A stretch of 64,000 nucleotides of DNA. It comes from Nodularia sp. LEGE 06071 (GTDB lineage: Bacteria; Cyanobacteriota; Cyanobacteriia; Cyanobacteriales; Nostocaceae). The stretch covers positions 1-64,000 of the forward strand of contig NZ_JADEWH010000004.1 of NCBI RefSeq assembly GCF_015207755.1, written 5' to 3'. The position numbers and the translations under genes were made by a program. The notes under the pieces were generated by a model. That model was not told the origin of the DNA, made no database searches, and saw only the letters and a program-made list of their open reading frames with translations. This document shows, piece after piece, positions 1 to 8,285 of the stretch (position 1 is its first letter; the number at the start of each line of letters is the position of its first letter).

Positions 1-143
1 ATGGTATCTGCGTCCATGTTGCTGCTAAAATCACCAGTCATACTTTACGTATTTTTCTGCGTCTTCGTTTTGGTATTGACGTTCTTACTTTTGAACAGCA
101 TCCTCTGCCTTAATTCACATAAGGCGTTTAAAGTAATTTCTAA

Positions 144-263
144 CTCCCCCTTGCTCCCCGCTCCCTGCTCCCTTGCTTCTTCACTCCCCCTTGCTCCCCG
201 CTCCCTGCTCCCTTGCTTCTTCACTCCCCCTTGCTCCCCGCTCCCTGCTCCCCTGCCTCTTCC
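144..263. repeat. Three tandem copies of a 40-bp C-rich repeat
   Basis: A 40-bp unit beginning CTCCCCCTTGCTCCCCGCTC occurs at 144-183, 184-223 and 224-263. The first two copies look identical and the third has a few changes. It is built from the CTCCCC-type low-complexity motif that recurs at 38.75 kb. The array ends about 24 bp before the ATG of the next gene. Long open frames on both strands through it are compositional artefacts. Confidence 0.85.
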
Positions 264-286
264 CCCACTCCCCACTCCCTAAAAGT

Positions 287-511
287 ATGAGCATTACAGT
301 CACAGGTACAATCGAACGCCGAGATATTGGTACTGGCGCTTGGGCGTTAGTCACAGATGAGGGTAATACTTACGAAATCCTCAGAGGTGCTGACAAAAAC
401 TTGCTCAAAGCCGGACAAACAGCAAAAGTTACAGGACAGGTACGCGAAGATGTCATGACCATGGCCATGATTGGCCCTGTCCTGGAAGTCAAATCATTTG
501 AGGTAGTTTAA
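287..511 (+). CDS. Small conserved OB-fold-like protein of unknown function (DUF5818-like)
   Basis: A 74-residue protein starting MSITVTGTIERRDIGTGAW. The pattern of beta strands (VTGTIE, WALVTDEG, TYEIL, KVTGQV, VLEVKSFEV) looks like a small single-stranded-DNA/OB-type barrel, and the layout recalls DUF5818; that family name is from memory of the pattern, not a search. The ATG at 287 was chosen over an upstream in-frame start because the upstream part is read through the C-rich tandem repeat. Its stop codon overlaps the stop of the convergent thioredoxin-like gene by 4 bp. The function is unknown. Confidence 0.65.
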   Translation: MSITVTGTIERRDIGTGAWALVTDEGNTYEILRGADKNLLKAGQTAKVTGQVREDVMTMAMIGPVLEVKSFEVV

Positions 512-825
512 CTATCCGCCGAATTGAGAACGTCTTGCAGACGAGTTCTAAACTCACCTTTGGGATGACCTCCTTTGACTTCACCTTTAATCTGAAATTC
601 TCCTTCTGGAGATTCACAGATAATGTAAGTAGGCCATCCCATTTCTGATTTATCTGGATACTGAGACAACAAAACTTTTCTATACTTGCGATAACTAGCC
701 GTATCTTGCATTTTCACATCGATAAATTGCAAACCCAGCTCTTCAGCCACCTTTTGGTCATAAAAGGACATTTTGTGGCAGATACCGCAGTCTTCTGAAG
801 AAAATTTAATCACAGCTAAACTCAT
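508..825 (-). CDS. Thioredoxin-family protein
   Basis: A 105-residue cytosolic protein with a CGIC active-site motif at residues 13-16, after a first beta strand (LAVIKFSS), and a cis-Pro region (GWPTYIIC) near residue 63. That arrangement is typical of a short thioredoxin fold, so a thiol-disulfide redox role is likely; the substrate is unknown. There is no signal peptide. The CGIC motif differs from the WCGPC of classical thioredoxin, so this is one of the atypical cyanobacterial thioredoxin-like proteins. It converges with the preceding small gene with a 4-bp overlap of the two stop codons. Confidence 0.85.
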   Translation of the reverse strand: MSLAVIKFSSEDCGICHKMSFYDQKVAEELGLQFIDVKMQDTASYRKYRKVLLSQYPDKSEMGWPTYIICESPEGEFQIKGEVKGGHPKGEFRTRLQDVLNSADS

Positions 826-1873
826 GAGGCTATGTGCATATAAGCTTTAGGGAGACTACCATATTCTCAAAAATCAACAATAAAATTCTAGAAAAAATTA
901 ATGCTTTCAGCAAATATCGGCGGAAATATTCCGTAGAATGAGTAGAGCAATCTGCTGGCATCAGCCCTGTGCGATCGCAAATCCCATTAAAGCCTTGTAA
1001 ATTTGGGTTTCCTTGCGTCCAATCGTCCTAAGTTAAAGTTTTATTGCTTTATGTGATCAAAGCGGCACATTAGGGTAAGCAAATTCACCGTAAAGCCTGT
1101 CATTAAATGATCCCCAGGCTTGTTCAAGGGTCAAAGCTAGGCAACAAAAATCTAGATATTTACCCAAAAATTATGATAAGATAGATAAAACTACAATCAA
1201 GACATCTACAAAATGTAGTTTTGCAGAACAGCTAGGTTATAGCTTGTGCAAATCTTAGAAGTAATGCAAAAATGCAATACTGATTCGCTATCAGGCTAAA
1301 AGTGTTAGGGTGAAGTAACCTAGAAAGTGTGATACACACTTAAAGTATTTTCAAAACCTCATCGGTGCAGAGGTTGCTAACAAGGGTAGAAAAATTAGCA
1401 TAATTTATAAACATATCTAGACAGTACTTTCTGTTTGGGCATATTATAGGAACAGCTAATTGCACTACTATCAACCAACATTTGATTGATACAGGATGCA
1501 AAAGCTTAATTGGTGTGATAACCTTGAAAGACTTGGCGAAAACCCAATTATTGAAAAAGTAATAACTTCAGTCCTTTGTTAATTCTTTAACAGTCTCTAA
1601 CTGGGAATATCAGGTAAAACTGTGAAAACGGTAAGCTCTCAAGCGCTTGATATAGGCAGAACATAAACCGTTGAGTTCCATTTGTTCAGTCCTATCTATT
1701 TATTGGTAGTTTTGTACAGATTTTAGAACAGGTTTAAATTTAGATTTAGTCAACAAATTATGACAAAAGTTACAATAAAAAACTATCCAAAGTAGAATAT
1801 TTTGATAATGTTGCGTTATAATGTTTGCCTAAGCATATACGAATGAGCCAAGGCTATCGGCAGAAGACTTTTC
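826..1873. other. Long gene-free stretch upstream of the NsiR1 array
   Basis: About 1.05 kb without a convincing open frame on either strand and without a tRNA-like sequence. It is AT-rich and contains a strong inverted repeat at about 1189-1224 (AAAACTACA ... TGTAGTTTT). It lies downstream of the minus-strand NsiR1 units, so transcripts escaping their terminators would run through it, and it may hold distal promoter elements for hetF. Nothing else is recognised. Confidence 0.5.
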
Positions 1874-3042
1874 CAAAAAACTCCATCAAATCTTTGCCGG
1901 CTGTGGGAGTTAGTTATCAGGGTGCATCTACTAATTAAATGTTCTAAGGTTAAGCCCAGCTCTCCGGATAAATCTTTTCCAAGATTTGTTATTATTCTAT
2001 TTGAATAAAAAAATCCCCTAGTGGTGGCAGCCAGCCAGGGGAGTTAGTTATCAGAGTGTATCTACCAATAAACTTTTCTAGGACTAAATCGTATGTTCCG
2101 GATAGAATTGTCACAATCGGGAATGTTGGTTATACCCAACATAAAAAAATCCCTCAGTGGTGGCGGTCTAGGGGAGTTAATTATCAGGACGCATTTATCA
2201 AGAATCGGTTTTTAGATTAAAGAGTTGATTTGGTTCTGGACAAAATTATCATTGATGATATGATGGTTGCTGTTCGCAGAATCCAAAAATCCCCTAGTGA
2301 GTGTTAGTCAGGCAGGGGAATTAATTATCAGGTTGCATCTACCAATTCAATCTTCGCGCTGCAACTACCATTCTCCGGAGAAAGTTATCATCATCAATGA
2401 TGGTTAATGTTAACTAAAAAAAAATCCCCCAACAAGTGTTAGCCAGTCAGGGGAGTTAGTTATCAGGGTGCATCTACCAATTTAATCTTCGTGGCATATC
2501 TACCATTTCCCGGAGAAAATGCTCAGAAACTGTGAACTGCATAAAAAAATCCCCCAACAAGTGTTAGCCAGTCAGGGGAGTTAGTTATCAGGGTGCATCT
2601 ACCAATTTAATCTTCGCAGCATATCTACCATTTCCCGGAGAAAATGCTCAGAAACTGTGAACTGCATAAAAAAATCCCCCAACGTGTGTTAGCCAGTCAG
2701 GGGAGTTAGTTATCAGGGTGCATCTACCAATTTAATCTTCGCAGCACATCTACCATCTCCCGGAGAAAATGATCAGAAACTGTGAACTGCATAAAAAAAT
2801 CCCCCAACGGGTGTTAGCCAGTCAGGGGAGTTAGTTATCAGGGTGCATCTACCAATTTAATCTTCGTAGCACATCTACCATCCTCCGGAGAAAATGCTCA
2901 GAAATTTTGCACTGCACAAAAAAATCCCCCAACGGGTGTTAGCCAGTCAGGGGAGTTAGTTATCAGGGTGCATCTACTAATTTAATCTTCGCAGCACATC
3001 GACCATCCTCCGGAGAAAATGCTGAGAAATTTTTCAAGGCAC

Positions 3043-3102
3043 AAAAAAATCCCCCAACAAGTGTTAGCCAGTCAGGGGAGTTAGTTATCAGGGTGCATCT
3101 AC
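3043..3102 (-). ncRNA. nsiR1: NsiR1 small RNA, representative central copy
   Basis: One of the near-identical central copies. On the minus strand TCCGGA lies at 3134-3139, so a start near 3096-3103 would place it at about -35, and the AT-rich segment at 3104-3114 would act as the -10 region. The RNA would run about 60 nt to the terminator stem, whose T-run is at 3043-3049. The exact start is inferred from motif spacing. Confidence 0.7.
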
Positions 3103-3510
3103 TAATTTAATCTTCGCAGCTCATCTACCATCCTCCGGAGAAAATGCTGAGAAATTTTTCAAGGCACAAAAAAATCCCCCAACAAGTGTTAGCCAGTCAG
3201 GGGAGTTAGTTATCAGGGTGCATCTACTAATTTAATCTTCGCAGCTCATCTACCATCCTCCGGAGAAAATGCTGAGAAATTGTGCAAGGCACAAAAAAAT
3301 CCCCCAACAAGTGTTAGCCAGTCAGGGGAGTTAGTTATCAGGGTGCATCTACTAATTTAATCTTCGCGGCACATCTACTATCCTCCGGAGAAATTTATCA
3401 TGATTATGGTTACTGTTTACCAAGCATAAAAATACCCCAACAGGTCTTAGCCAGCTAGGGGAGTTAATTATCAGGGTGCAATCTTCCAGAGTTAAGCCTC
3501 ATTCTCCGGT

Positions 3511-3622
3511 TATTACCTGCTTGAGATACCTCCTCGTCCTCAAGTCCGAGGATTCCTTGACGCTTCATCGGGTCGATGCTCCCAAGGTAGTCTTACCATC
3601 CCTCCACGTCGGTGTCAAAATC
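3511..3622. mobile_element. Short hairpin-bearing insertion inside the NsiR1 array (possible MITE)
   Basis: About 110 bp break the regular spacing between repeat units 13 and 14. The stretch contains a hairpin CCTCG ... CGAGG at about 3531-3552 and the segment CTCAAGTCCGAGGATTCC, which resembles palindromic ends of cyanobacterial IS200/IS605-type elements. No open frame belongs to it. The call is inference. Confidence 0.3.
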
Positions 3623-3682
3623 AAAAAAACCCTCAGTAGACATTAGCCGACTAAGGGAGTTGAAGATCAAGGTGCATCTACC
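3623..3682 (-). ncRNA. nsiR1: NsiR1-like copy nearest hetF, antisense to the hetF leader
   Basis: This diverged copy has TCCGGA at 3713-3718, the conserved GGTAGATGCACC segment read on the minus strand at about 3670-3682, and a terminal stem (CTCCC ... GGGTTTTTTT) ending at 3623-3629. Any hetF transcript starting upstream of about 3680 would carry its complement. In PCC 7120 NsiR1 is reported to affect hetF expression through the hetF 5' region; that comparison is recalled knowledge. Confidence 0.6.
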
Positions 3683-3859
3683 AATAAAATTTTCTAGCCA
3701 GGTGCCAGCTAATCCGGATAAACTTATAGCCGAGGCAGCAAAACAACTTGGTTCAGAAACATTCAGTAGCAGGATGCATCTAAGGTATCAGAAGGAGCGA
3801 AAAATCGAATTGAAACTTTCGCGTTTCAAACTAGATTTAGGAGGCGAACAGAAAAAGTT

Positions 3860-6382
3860 GTGACCCAGGAATTTCACATTTCCGTAACCCCAGTAGGGCA
3901 GAATGACTACTTGGTGCGGACGGAACAAGTCGCGCCTGGGGTGCCATTGGCAGAAGAACTGGTAACTTGGCCTGTAGCTGAGTGGTTGGCATCTGCTGGA
4001 CATTTAATGAATGATCCACTGAAATCAGTGTTGCAGGGAGAAGCCATTGCCAGAAACTCTGTGAATCTGGTGGCATTGGGACAGCAATTTTATAATGCAC
4101 TGTTTCAAGGCACTCTCAGAGACAGTTGGATTACTGCTCAAGGTATTGCCCAGAATCACCAACAAATACTGCGTCTACGTTTGGGGCTAAAAGATATCAG
4201 GTTAGCACGTCTGCCGTGGGAAGTGATGCACGCAGGCGATCGCCCTTTGGCTACTGGCCCTTATATTGCTTTCTCTCGCTACCAAAGCGGAATGATGGCA
4301 ACATCTCGTGTGCCATCCCGAAACAGACCAGCACTACCAGAAACTGGTGGAGTGAAAGTCTTGATGGTGCTGGCTTCCCCTCCTGATCAAGTTCGCCTAG
4401 ATTTGCTCAAACAAGAAGCTATTCACCTCCAAGCGGAACTTCACCGTCAAACGGCACGAACTGATGAAAGTGGTAATAATTTTCCAGATATTGAACTGAC
4501 CCTGCTAGACCAACCAGGGCGCGAAGAATTAACCCAAGCTTTAGAACAAGGAAGATACCAAGTTCTCCACTACTCTGGTCATAGTAACTTAGGTCCGAAC
4601 GGTGGACAAATTTATCTTGTCAGTAGAAGAACTGGCTTAACCGAAACTCTTAGTGGTGATGATTTAGCAGGCTTGCTGGTTAACAATAATATTCAAATGG
4701 CTGTGTTTAATTCCTGTTGGGGAGCATACACTGCTACATCTGATCCCGTTGGGGATATGACGGGTGAACGTAATTTGACAGAAAGCCTGGTGAGGCAGGG
4801 CATTAGGGGCGTTTTGGCAATGTCCGAACGAATTCCCGATGAAGTAGCGCTAACGTTGACACAATTGTTTTACCGCAACCTCAGCCAGGGATATCCTGTT
4901 GATTTGTGTGTCAGTCGGGTACGTCAGGGATTAATTTCGGCTTATGGTTCTCACCAGAGTTACTGGGCGTTACCGATTTTATATCTCCAACAAGATTTTG
5001 ACGGTCTTTTGTGTCCAGAAATATCTTTAAGTGCTGACTCACTCAACGGTTATAGTCATCATCGGCCTTTGAAGGTAAATCCCACTGCGATGTATTTTGC
5101 CACGGCAGATGATGCCGATATAGCTTTACCGATTGATGAGATGATTCCTTCTGGCTTAGGTCATGATTCTTCAGGGCTAGATTGGCTAGGTGAAGAGACC
5201 TGGGGCGATTTAGTGGATGAAATTGAGTCTGATGATGATCCTCACTATGCAGAAGATTCGGCTTTAGTTTCGGATTTGTTTCGTCAGCTAGATCAGCAAA
5301 AAGCCGCAAATGAGCAATTTTTGCTGCATCGGGGACTTGTGCAACCGATGAAAGACAACCAAGTTCCCGAAGATCCGGCTGCGGAAGATGTTGCGGCGCT
5401 GGATCAGCAAGTAGATTTATGGCGAGAAACGCCAGAAACTGTCAGTGAAGTTAGTCGAAATTTTACACAAGATAGGCAGAAACCTCCTTTAAGGGAGTCA
5501 TCGCCACCAGCCCCATCCAGTCCTCGACCTCGTACTCGTTATCAACTGCGGCCTATTGTCGGTATTGTGGGCGCAAGTGCTTTAGCGATCGCCATGATTA
5601 TGGGCTTGGGTTTGTGGTGGCAGAATCGACAATCATCATTTACATCTGAAATACCGCCAATTTCTACCCCGCCTCCATTCCGCGAAGGTCAGCCAGAAAC
5701 CGACATCACAAAGGCGGCGACTGGAATTGTGACAGCCCAGGCTACAGACAAATTAAGTCGGGGCGATTTGCCTGGGGGGCTGGTAGCGGTGGCAGAATTG
5801 CTGAATCGTGGGGCGCTATCGGCTGCTGAAACTTCGCTGAATTTAGTTCCCCAAAATCAACTTAATGATCCATCTGTTAACTTTTTTAAGGGGAGATTAG
5901 CGTGGCAGTTTGTCCAGATTGGAGATCCAAAATACAGTATTGATGATGCCCGCCGTTATTGGGAAAGTGCTGTGAAATCTCAACCAGATTCGCTTTTGTA
6001 TAACAATTCCTTGGGATTTGCCTACTATGCAGAAAATAATTTAAATCGTGCTAATAATTCTTGGTTTAAGGCTTTGGATTTAGCTCTTAAACAGCAAGAT
6101 ACAGATTCTACTGTCCTCGTAGCGAATAAGAGGAAATTGTCTGAGGACGCTTTAACTTCCTATGCTGGGTTAGCACTGGGGCTGTATAAATCGGCATCTA
6201 ATCAATCTGCTGTTAATAAACAAAGACAATATCTTAATGAAGCAATTAAGTTGAAACAAATGGTGATCACTAATGATCCTGTGAATTTCCAGGTCAATGA
6301 ATTGAGTAAAAATTGGTTGTGGACAGAAAAGGCAATTGAAAACTGGCGATCGCTCCTTCAGAAAAAAGCTGAGAATAGATGA
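3860..6382 (+). CDS. hetF: HetF, CHAT-domain heterocyst differentiation protein
   Basis: HetF (840 residues) is the founding member of CHAT (caspase HetF associated with TPRs). It is needed for normal heterocyst formation, where it controls HetR level and activity, and it influences cell division. The CHAT domain covers about residues 100-380, with the His motif HYSGH (H241) and the Cys motif FNSCWGA (C286) as likely catalytic dyad. An acidic linker follows, then one transmembrane segment at about 565-587 and a TPR-like C-terminal domain (about 640-835), so the CHAT part is probably cytoplasmic. The GTG at 3860 is the start giving the family N-terminus MTQEFHISV; AGGAGG at 3839-3844 lies 15 nt upstream, a rather long spacing. 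The upstream NsiR1 array matches PCC 7120 gene order. Confidence 0.95.
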   Translation: MTQEFHISVTPVGQNDYLVRTEQVAPGVPLAEELVTWPVAEWLASAGHLMNDPLKSVLQGEAIARNSVNLVALGQQFYNALFQGTLRDSWITAQGIAQNHQQILRLRLGLKDIRLARLPWEVMHAGDRPLATGPYIAFSRYQSGMMATSRVPSRNRPALPETGGVKVLMVLASPPDQVRLDLLKQEAIHLQAELHRQTARTDESGNNFPDIELTLLDQPGREELTQALEQGRYQVLHYSGHSNLGPNGGQIYLVSRRTGLTETLSGDDLAGLLVNNNIQMAVFNSCWGAYTATSDPVGDMTGERNLTESLVRQGIRGVLAMSERIPDEVALTLTQLFYRNLSQGYPVDLCVSRVRQGLISAYGSHQSYWALPILYLQQDFDGLLCPEISLSADSLNGYSHHRPLKVNPTAMYFATADDADIALPIDEMIPSGLGHDSSGLDWLGEETWGDLVDEIESDDDPHYAEDSALVSDLFRQLDQQKAANEQFLLHRGLVQPMKDNQVPEDPAAEDVAALDQQVDLWRETPETVSEVSRNFTQDRQKPPLRESSPPAPSSPRPRTRYQLRPIVGIVGASALAIAMIMGLGLWWQNRQSSFTSEIPPISTPPPFREGQPETDITKAATGIVTAQATDKLSRGDLPGGLVAVAELLNRGALSAAETSLNLVPQNQLNDPSVNFFKGRLAWQFVQIGDPKYSIDDARRYWESAVKSQPDSLLYNNSLGFAYYAENNLNRANNSWFKALDLALKQQDTDSTVLVANKRKLSEDALTSYAGLALGLYKSASNQSAVNKQRQYLNEAIKLKQMVITNDPVNFQVNELSKNWLWTEKAIENWRSLLQKKAENR

Positions 6383-6483
6383 GGGAGAGTGTCAAACAAG
6401 AGGCAGGGGAGCAGGGAGCAGAGGAGATGAGGAAAGGCAGCGGGGTTAGGCACTGCCTCTTTGGTTACATCCTCAATTTATGG

Positions 6484-7062
6484 TTATGAGGCCGATAGCT
6501 CGCGTGGTGTAGCCATAGACTGCAATTTGTCAAGTTGCGCCAGAACTTCTGTACTGTGGACTGATGGGTTGACCTTCAGAAAAGTCTCACGCAAAATTCC
6601 TTGGGGATCAATGATAAAGCTATGGCGCATCGATACCACACCAATCCAAGAACCATAAGCTTTGCTGACTGCGCCAGTGGTATCCGCTAATAGAGGAAAT
6701 TTTAGCCCCTCTGAATCACAAAATTCGGCGTGGGAATCAATATCATCAGCACTAACACCAATAATCTGAACGTTTTTTTCGATGTATTTGGGTAAGTCTT
6801 GCTGAAAACGACGAGCTTCAATGGTGCAACCAGAAGTAAAATCTTTGGGGTAAAAATAGAGAACTACCCACTTACCGCGCCAGTCAGAGAGGGAAATTGT
6901 GCCATCACCTGTGTTGGTTGGCAAAGTAAACTCTGGTGCTGGCTGATTGATTGCGGGAAGTTTACCACCCATAGCATCAGCAGCTGGGGTCAGATGCAAC
7001 CAACTGATGACGGCAAAACAACTGACAAGTAATATATTTAAAAAATTGCGTCGAGAAATCAT
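6484..7062 (-). CDS. Exported peroxiredoxin of the PrxQ/BCP type
   Basis: A 192-residue thiol peroxidase that should reduce H2O2 or organic peroxides. The ATG at 7062 is preferred because it gives a twin-arginine-like signal (ISRRNFL, hydrophobic stretch, ending near PAADA), suggesting export to thylakoid lumen or periplasm. The AhpC/TSA fold follows with FYPKDFTSGCT, giving peroxidatic Cys79. Classical PrxQ has a resolving Cys five residues later; here that position is Arg (GCTIEARRF), so the enzyme is 1-Cys or uses the later Cys in AEFCDSEGL. It converges with hetF and is followed 33 bp upstream by the sipA-like gene on the same strand. Confidence 0.85.
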   Translation of the reverse strand: MISRRNFLNILLVSCFAVISWLHLTPAADAMGGKLPAINQPAPEFTLPTNTGDGTISLSDWRGKWVVLYFYPKDFTSGCTIEARRFQQDLPKYIEKNVQIIGVSADDIDSHAEFCDSEGLKFPLLADTTGAVSKAYGSWIGVVSMRHSFIIDPQGILRETFLKVNPSVHSTEVLAQLDKLQSMATPRELSAS

Positions 7063-7094
7063 GGTGCAGACCAAAATGACAACTTTACACAAGT

Positions 7095-7361
7095 TTACAA
7101 TTCTTGGTTACCTTGTTCTCCTTCCAAGTCAGATTCGGGAGTAATATCTGTACTTTCTATATATTGGCTATCCAAAAGAAAATTTCCTTTTGTAAAGTGT
7201 ATCCCCCAATATCCTCCAGGACGGCGATCAAGGACTGTACCCTCTTCGCCGATGCGAATCACATCCGGGGGGCGTAGCATGGGCATGGGGTCTGCGGTTT
7301 TAACGTAGGGCGGTAGTGCGACAACTTTGACTTTACTACCAATGGCAAATTCTTGAGACAT
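7095..7361 (-). CDS. SipA-like regulatory protein (DUF3148)
   Basis: An 88-residue protein with the highly conserved core VKVVALPPYVKTADPMPMLR, PPDVIRIGEEGTVLDRRPGG and FLLDSQYIE. This is the DUF3148 family, whose known member SipA binds the histidine kinase NblS, a regulator of high-light and nutrient-stress genes in Synechococcus. The ATG at 7361 (MSQEFAIGSK) is the family start; the upstream in-frame start would add 13 residues unlike the family. It lies just upstream of the peroxiredoxin gene on the same strand, so the two may be cotranscribed. The acidic tail after residue 70 is extra. Confidence 0.85.
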   Translation of the reverse strand: MSQEFAIGSKVKVVALPPYVKTADPMPMLRPPDVIRIGEEGTVLDRRPGGYWGIHFTKGNFLLDSQYIESTDITPESDLEGEQGNQEL

Positions 7362-7623
7362 CTTAATCAAGCTAGGAGTTTTAATTAACTCATAACTCAT
7401 AATTCCTAGTTTTTACCAGGTATTGACCTAATTTATGATTTGCTGTGTGGGAAATGGGAAAGGGAAAGGGATGGCATGATTACCCCTTTCCTCATCTTCT
7501 GCAAGAAGTCTGTTAAATATCAAAAATATTGGGCAAATTAGTGAAGAAGTCTGTGATCTGGGTAATGAGATGGGCAACTTTGCCCACCCCAGACTTTTTC
7601 AGTTGAAGGGGAATGGGTAGAGG

Positions 7624-8088
7624 TTATTGAGAATTGCGTTGCTGACCACGCGAGCGCATATTTTGGCGCATTTCCTGCATTTGTTGACGCTGTTCAGGGG
7701 TCAGGACTGCTTGCATCTGTTGTTGAGATGATTCCTTGATTTGGCGCATTTGAGTTTTCTGTTGTTCAGTCAGATTTAAGTTAGCCCAACCCTTTTTTCC
7801 TTGTCCTTGTTGCCCTTGTTGACCTGCTTGCTTTGCAGCTGCCAATGTTGCTTTTTGTTCTGGGGTGAGAATTGCCTCAATTTGGGCGCGAGTATTGCTT
7901 TTAATCGTCTGCATTTGAGCTTTTTGGGCTTCTGTTAAATTCAAGCGTTGCCAAGGACCACCTTTTTTAGCAGTTTGTGCCATTTGTAGAGGTGAAGAGG
8001 ATCTCATTTGTGCTTGAACAGCAAAGGGTAATGCAGTTACAGTTAAGGCAATTGCTCCAGCTAGCACTGATAATGGCTTGAGTTTCAT
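7624..8088 (-). CDS. Periplasmic Spy/CpxP-like LTxxQ protein
   Basis: A 154-residue precursor with a Sec signal peptide (cleavage after VQA near residue 26) and four LTxxQ motifs: LTEAQ at 51, LTPEQ at 74, LTEQQ at 106 and LTPEQ at 129. Two pairs of LTxxQ with Gln-rich helices suggest an internal duplication. LTxxQ proteins include Spy, a periplasmic chaperone, and CpxP, an inhibitor of the kinase CpxA. It is divergent from a two-component pair across an intergenic region rich in GTCATG repeats, so it may be a target or accessory of that system (inference). Confidence 0.8.
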   Translation of the reverse strand: MKLKPLSVLAGAIALTVTALPFAVQAQMRSSSPLQMAQTAKKGGPWQRLNLTEAQKAQMQTIKSNTRAQIEAILTPEQKATLAAAKQAGQQGQQGQGKKGWANLNLTEQQKTQMRQIKESSQQQMQAVLTPEQRQQMQEMRQNMRSRGQQRNSQ

Positions 8089-8150
8089 GGATTACTTGGT
8101 GATGTTTCTTGTTTTGGATGTCACCATCATAAAAAATCCCTAATCACAAT

Positions 8151-8215
8151 GACATGAGGATAAAGTCATGATTACACCCATGACTAAAGTCATGACCAGT
8201 CATGCAGAATGTGAC
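8151..8215. promoter_or_regulatory. Cluster of GTCATG-type repeats between the Spy-like gene and the two-component genes
   Basis: The motif GTCATG/CATGAC appears at 8165-8170, 8179-8184, 8189-8196 (GTCATGAC, self-complementary) and 8199-8204, with related GACATGA at 8151 and GTGAC at 8211. Spaced half-sites of this kind between divergent genes are what a LuxR/NarL-type response regulator could bind. No binding data are available. Confidence 0.4.
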
Positions 8216-8285
8216 TGGTAATTCTCTATAAACTAGAGTGAACATATAAATTATTTACACCTGAATTATCAAAATTTTATATCCT

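Larger units (their letters stand above)
1874..3718 (-). repeat. nsiR1: NsiR1 tandem array: 14 direct repeats upstream of hetF
   Basis: Fourteen units: 1874-1968, 2007-2102, 2143-2240, 2284-2379, 2415-2514, 2543-2639, 2668-2764, 2793-2889, 2918-3014, 3043-3139, 3168-3264, 3293-3389, 3428-3510, 3623-3718. The central units repeat every 125 bp. Read on the minus strand, each has a TCCGGA-like hexamer (TCTGGA in unit 3; TCCGGG in units 5-7; degenerate in unit 13), then about 35 nt on a roughly 60-nt region starting near TAGATGCACCCTGATAACT, then a C-rich/G-rich stem (CTCCCC ... GGGGGA in the central units) followed by a T-run. This is the architecture of NsiR1, the nitrogen-stress small RNA known from a 12-copy array upstream of hetF in Nostoc sp. 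PCC 7120, with the DIF-type TCCGGA motif near -35. The identification rests on hetF synteny, promoter motif, transcript length and terminator. Outer units are diverged and central ones nearly identical, as expected from concerted evolution. Confidence 0.85.

Noticed and set aside
1-282. Open frames on both strands across the start of the window, and a minus frame opening at 41 toward the window edge
   Set aside because: The long frames run through the C-rich tandem repeat. Only 13 codons of the edge frame are visible, too few to support a gene.
826-1873. tRNA or other housekeeping RNA genes in the long gap
   Set aside because: No cloverleaf-like arms with a T-loop motif were seen here or in the other intergenic regions.
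3612-3863. 83-residue frame ending at the hetF start
   Set aside because: It reads through the last NsiR1-like unit and the hetF leader, has no family resemblance, and starts at GTG without a ribosome binding site.
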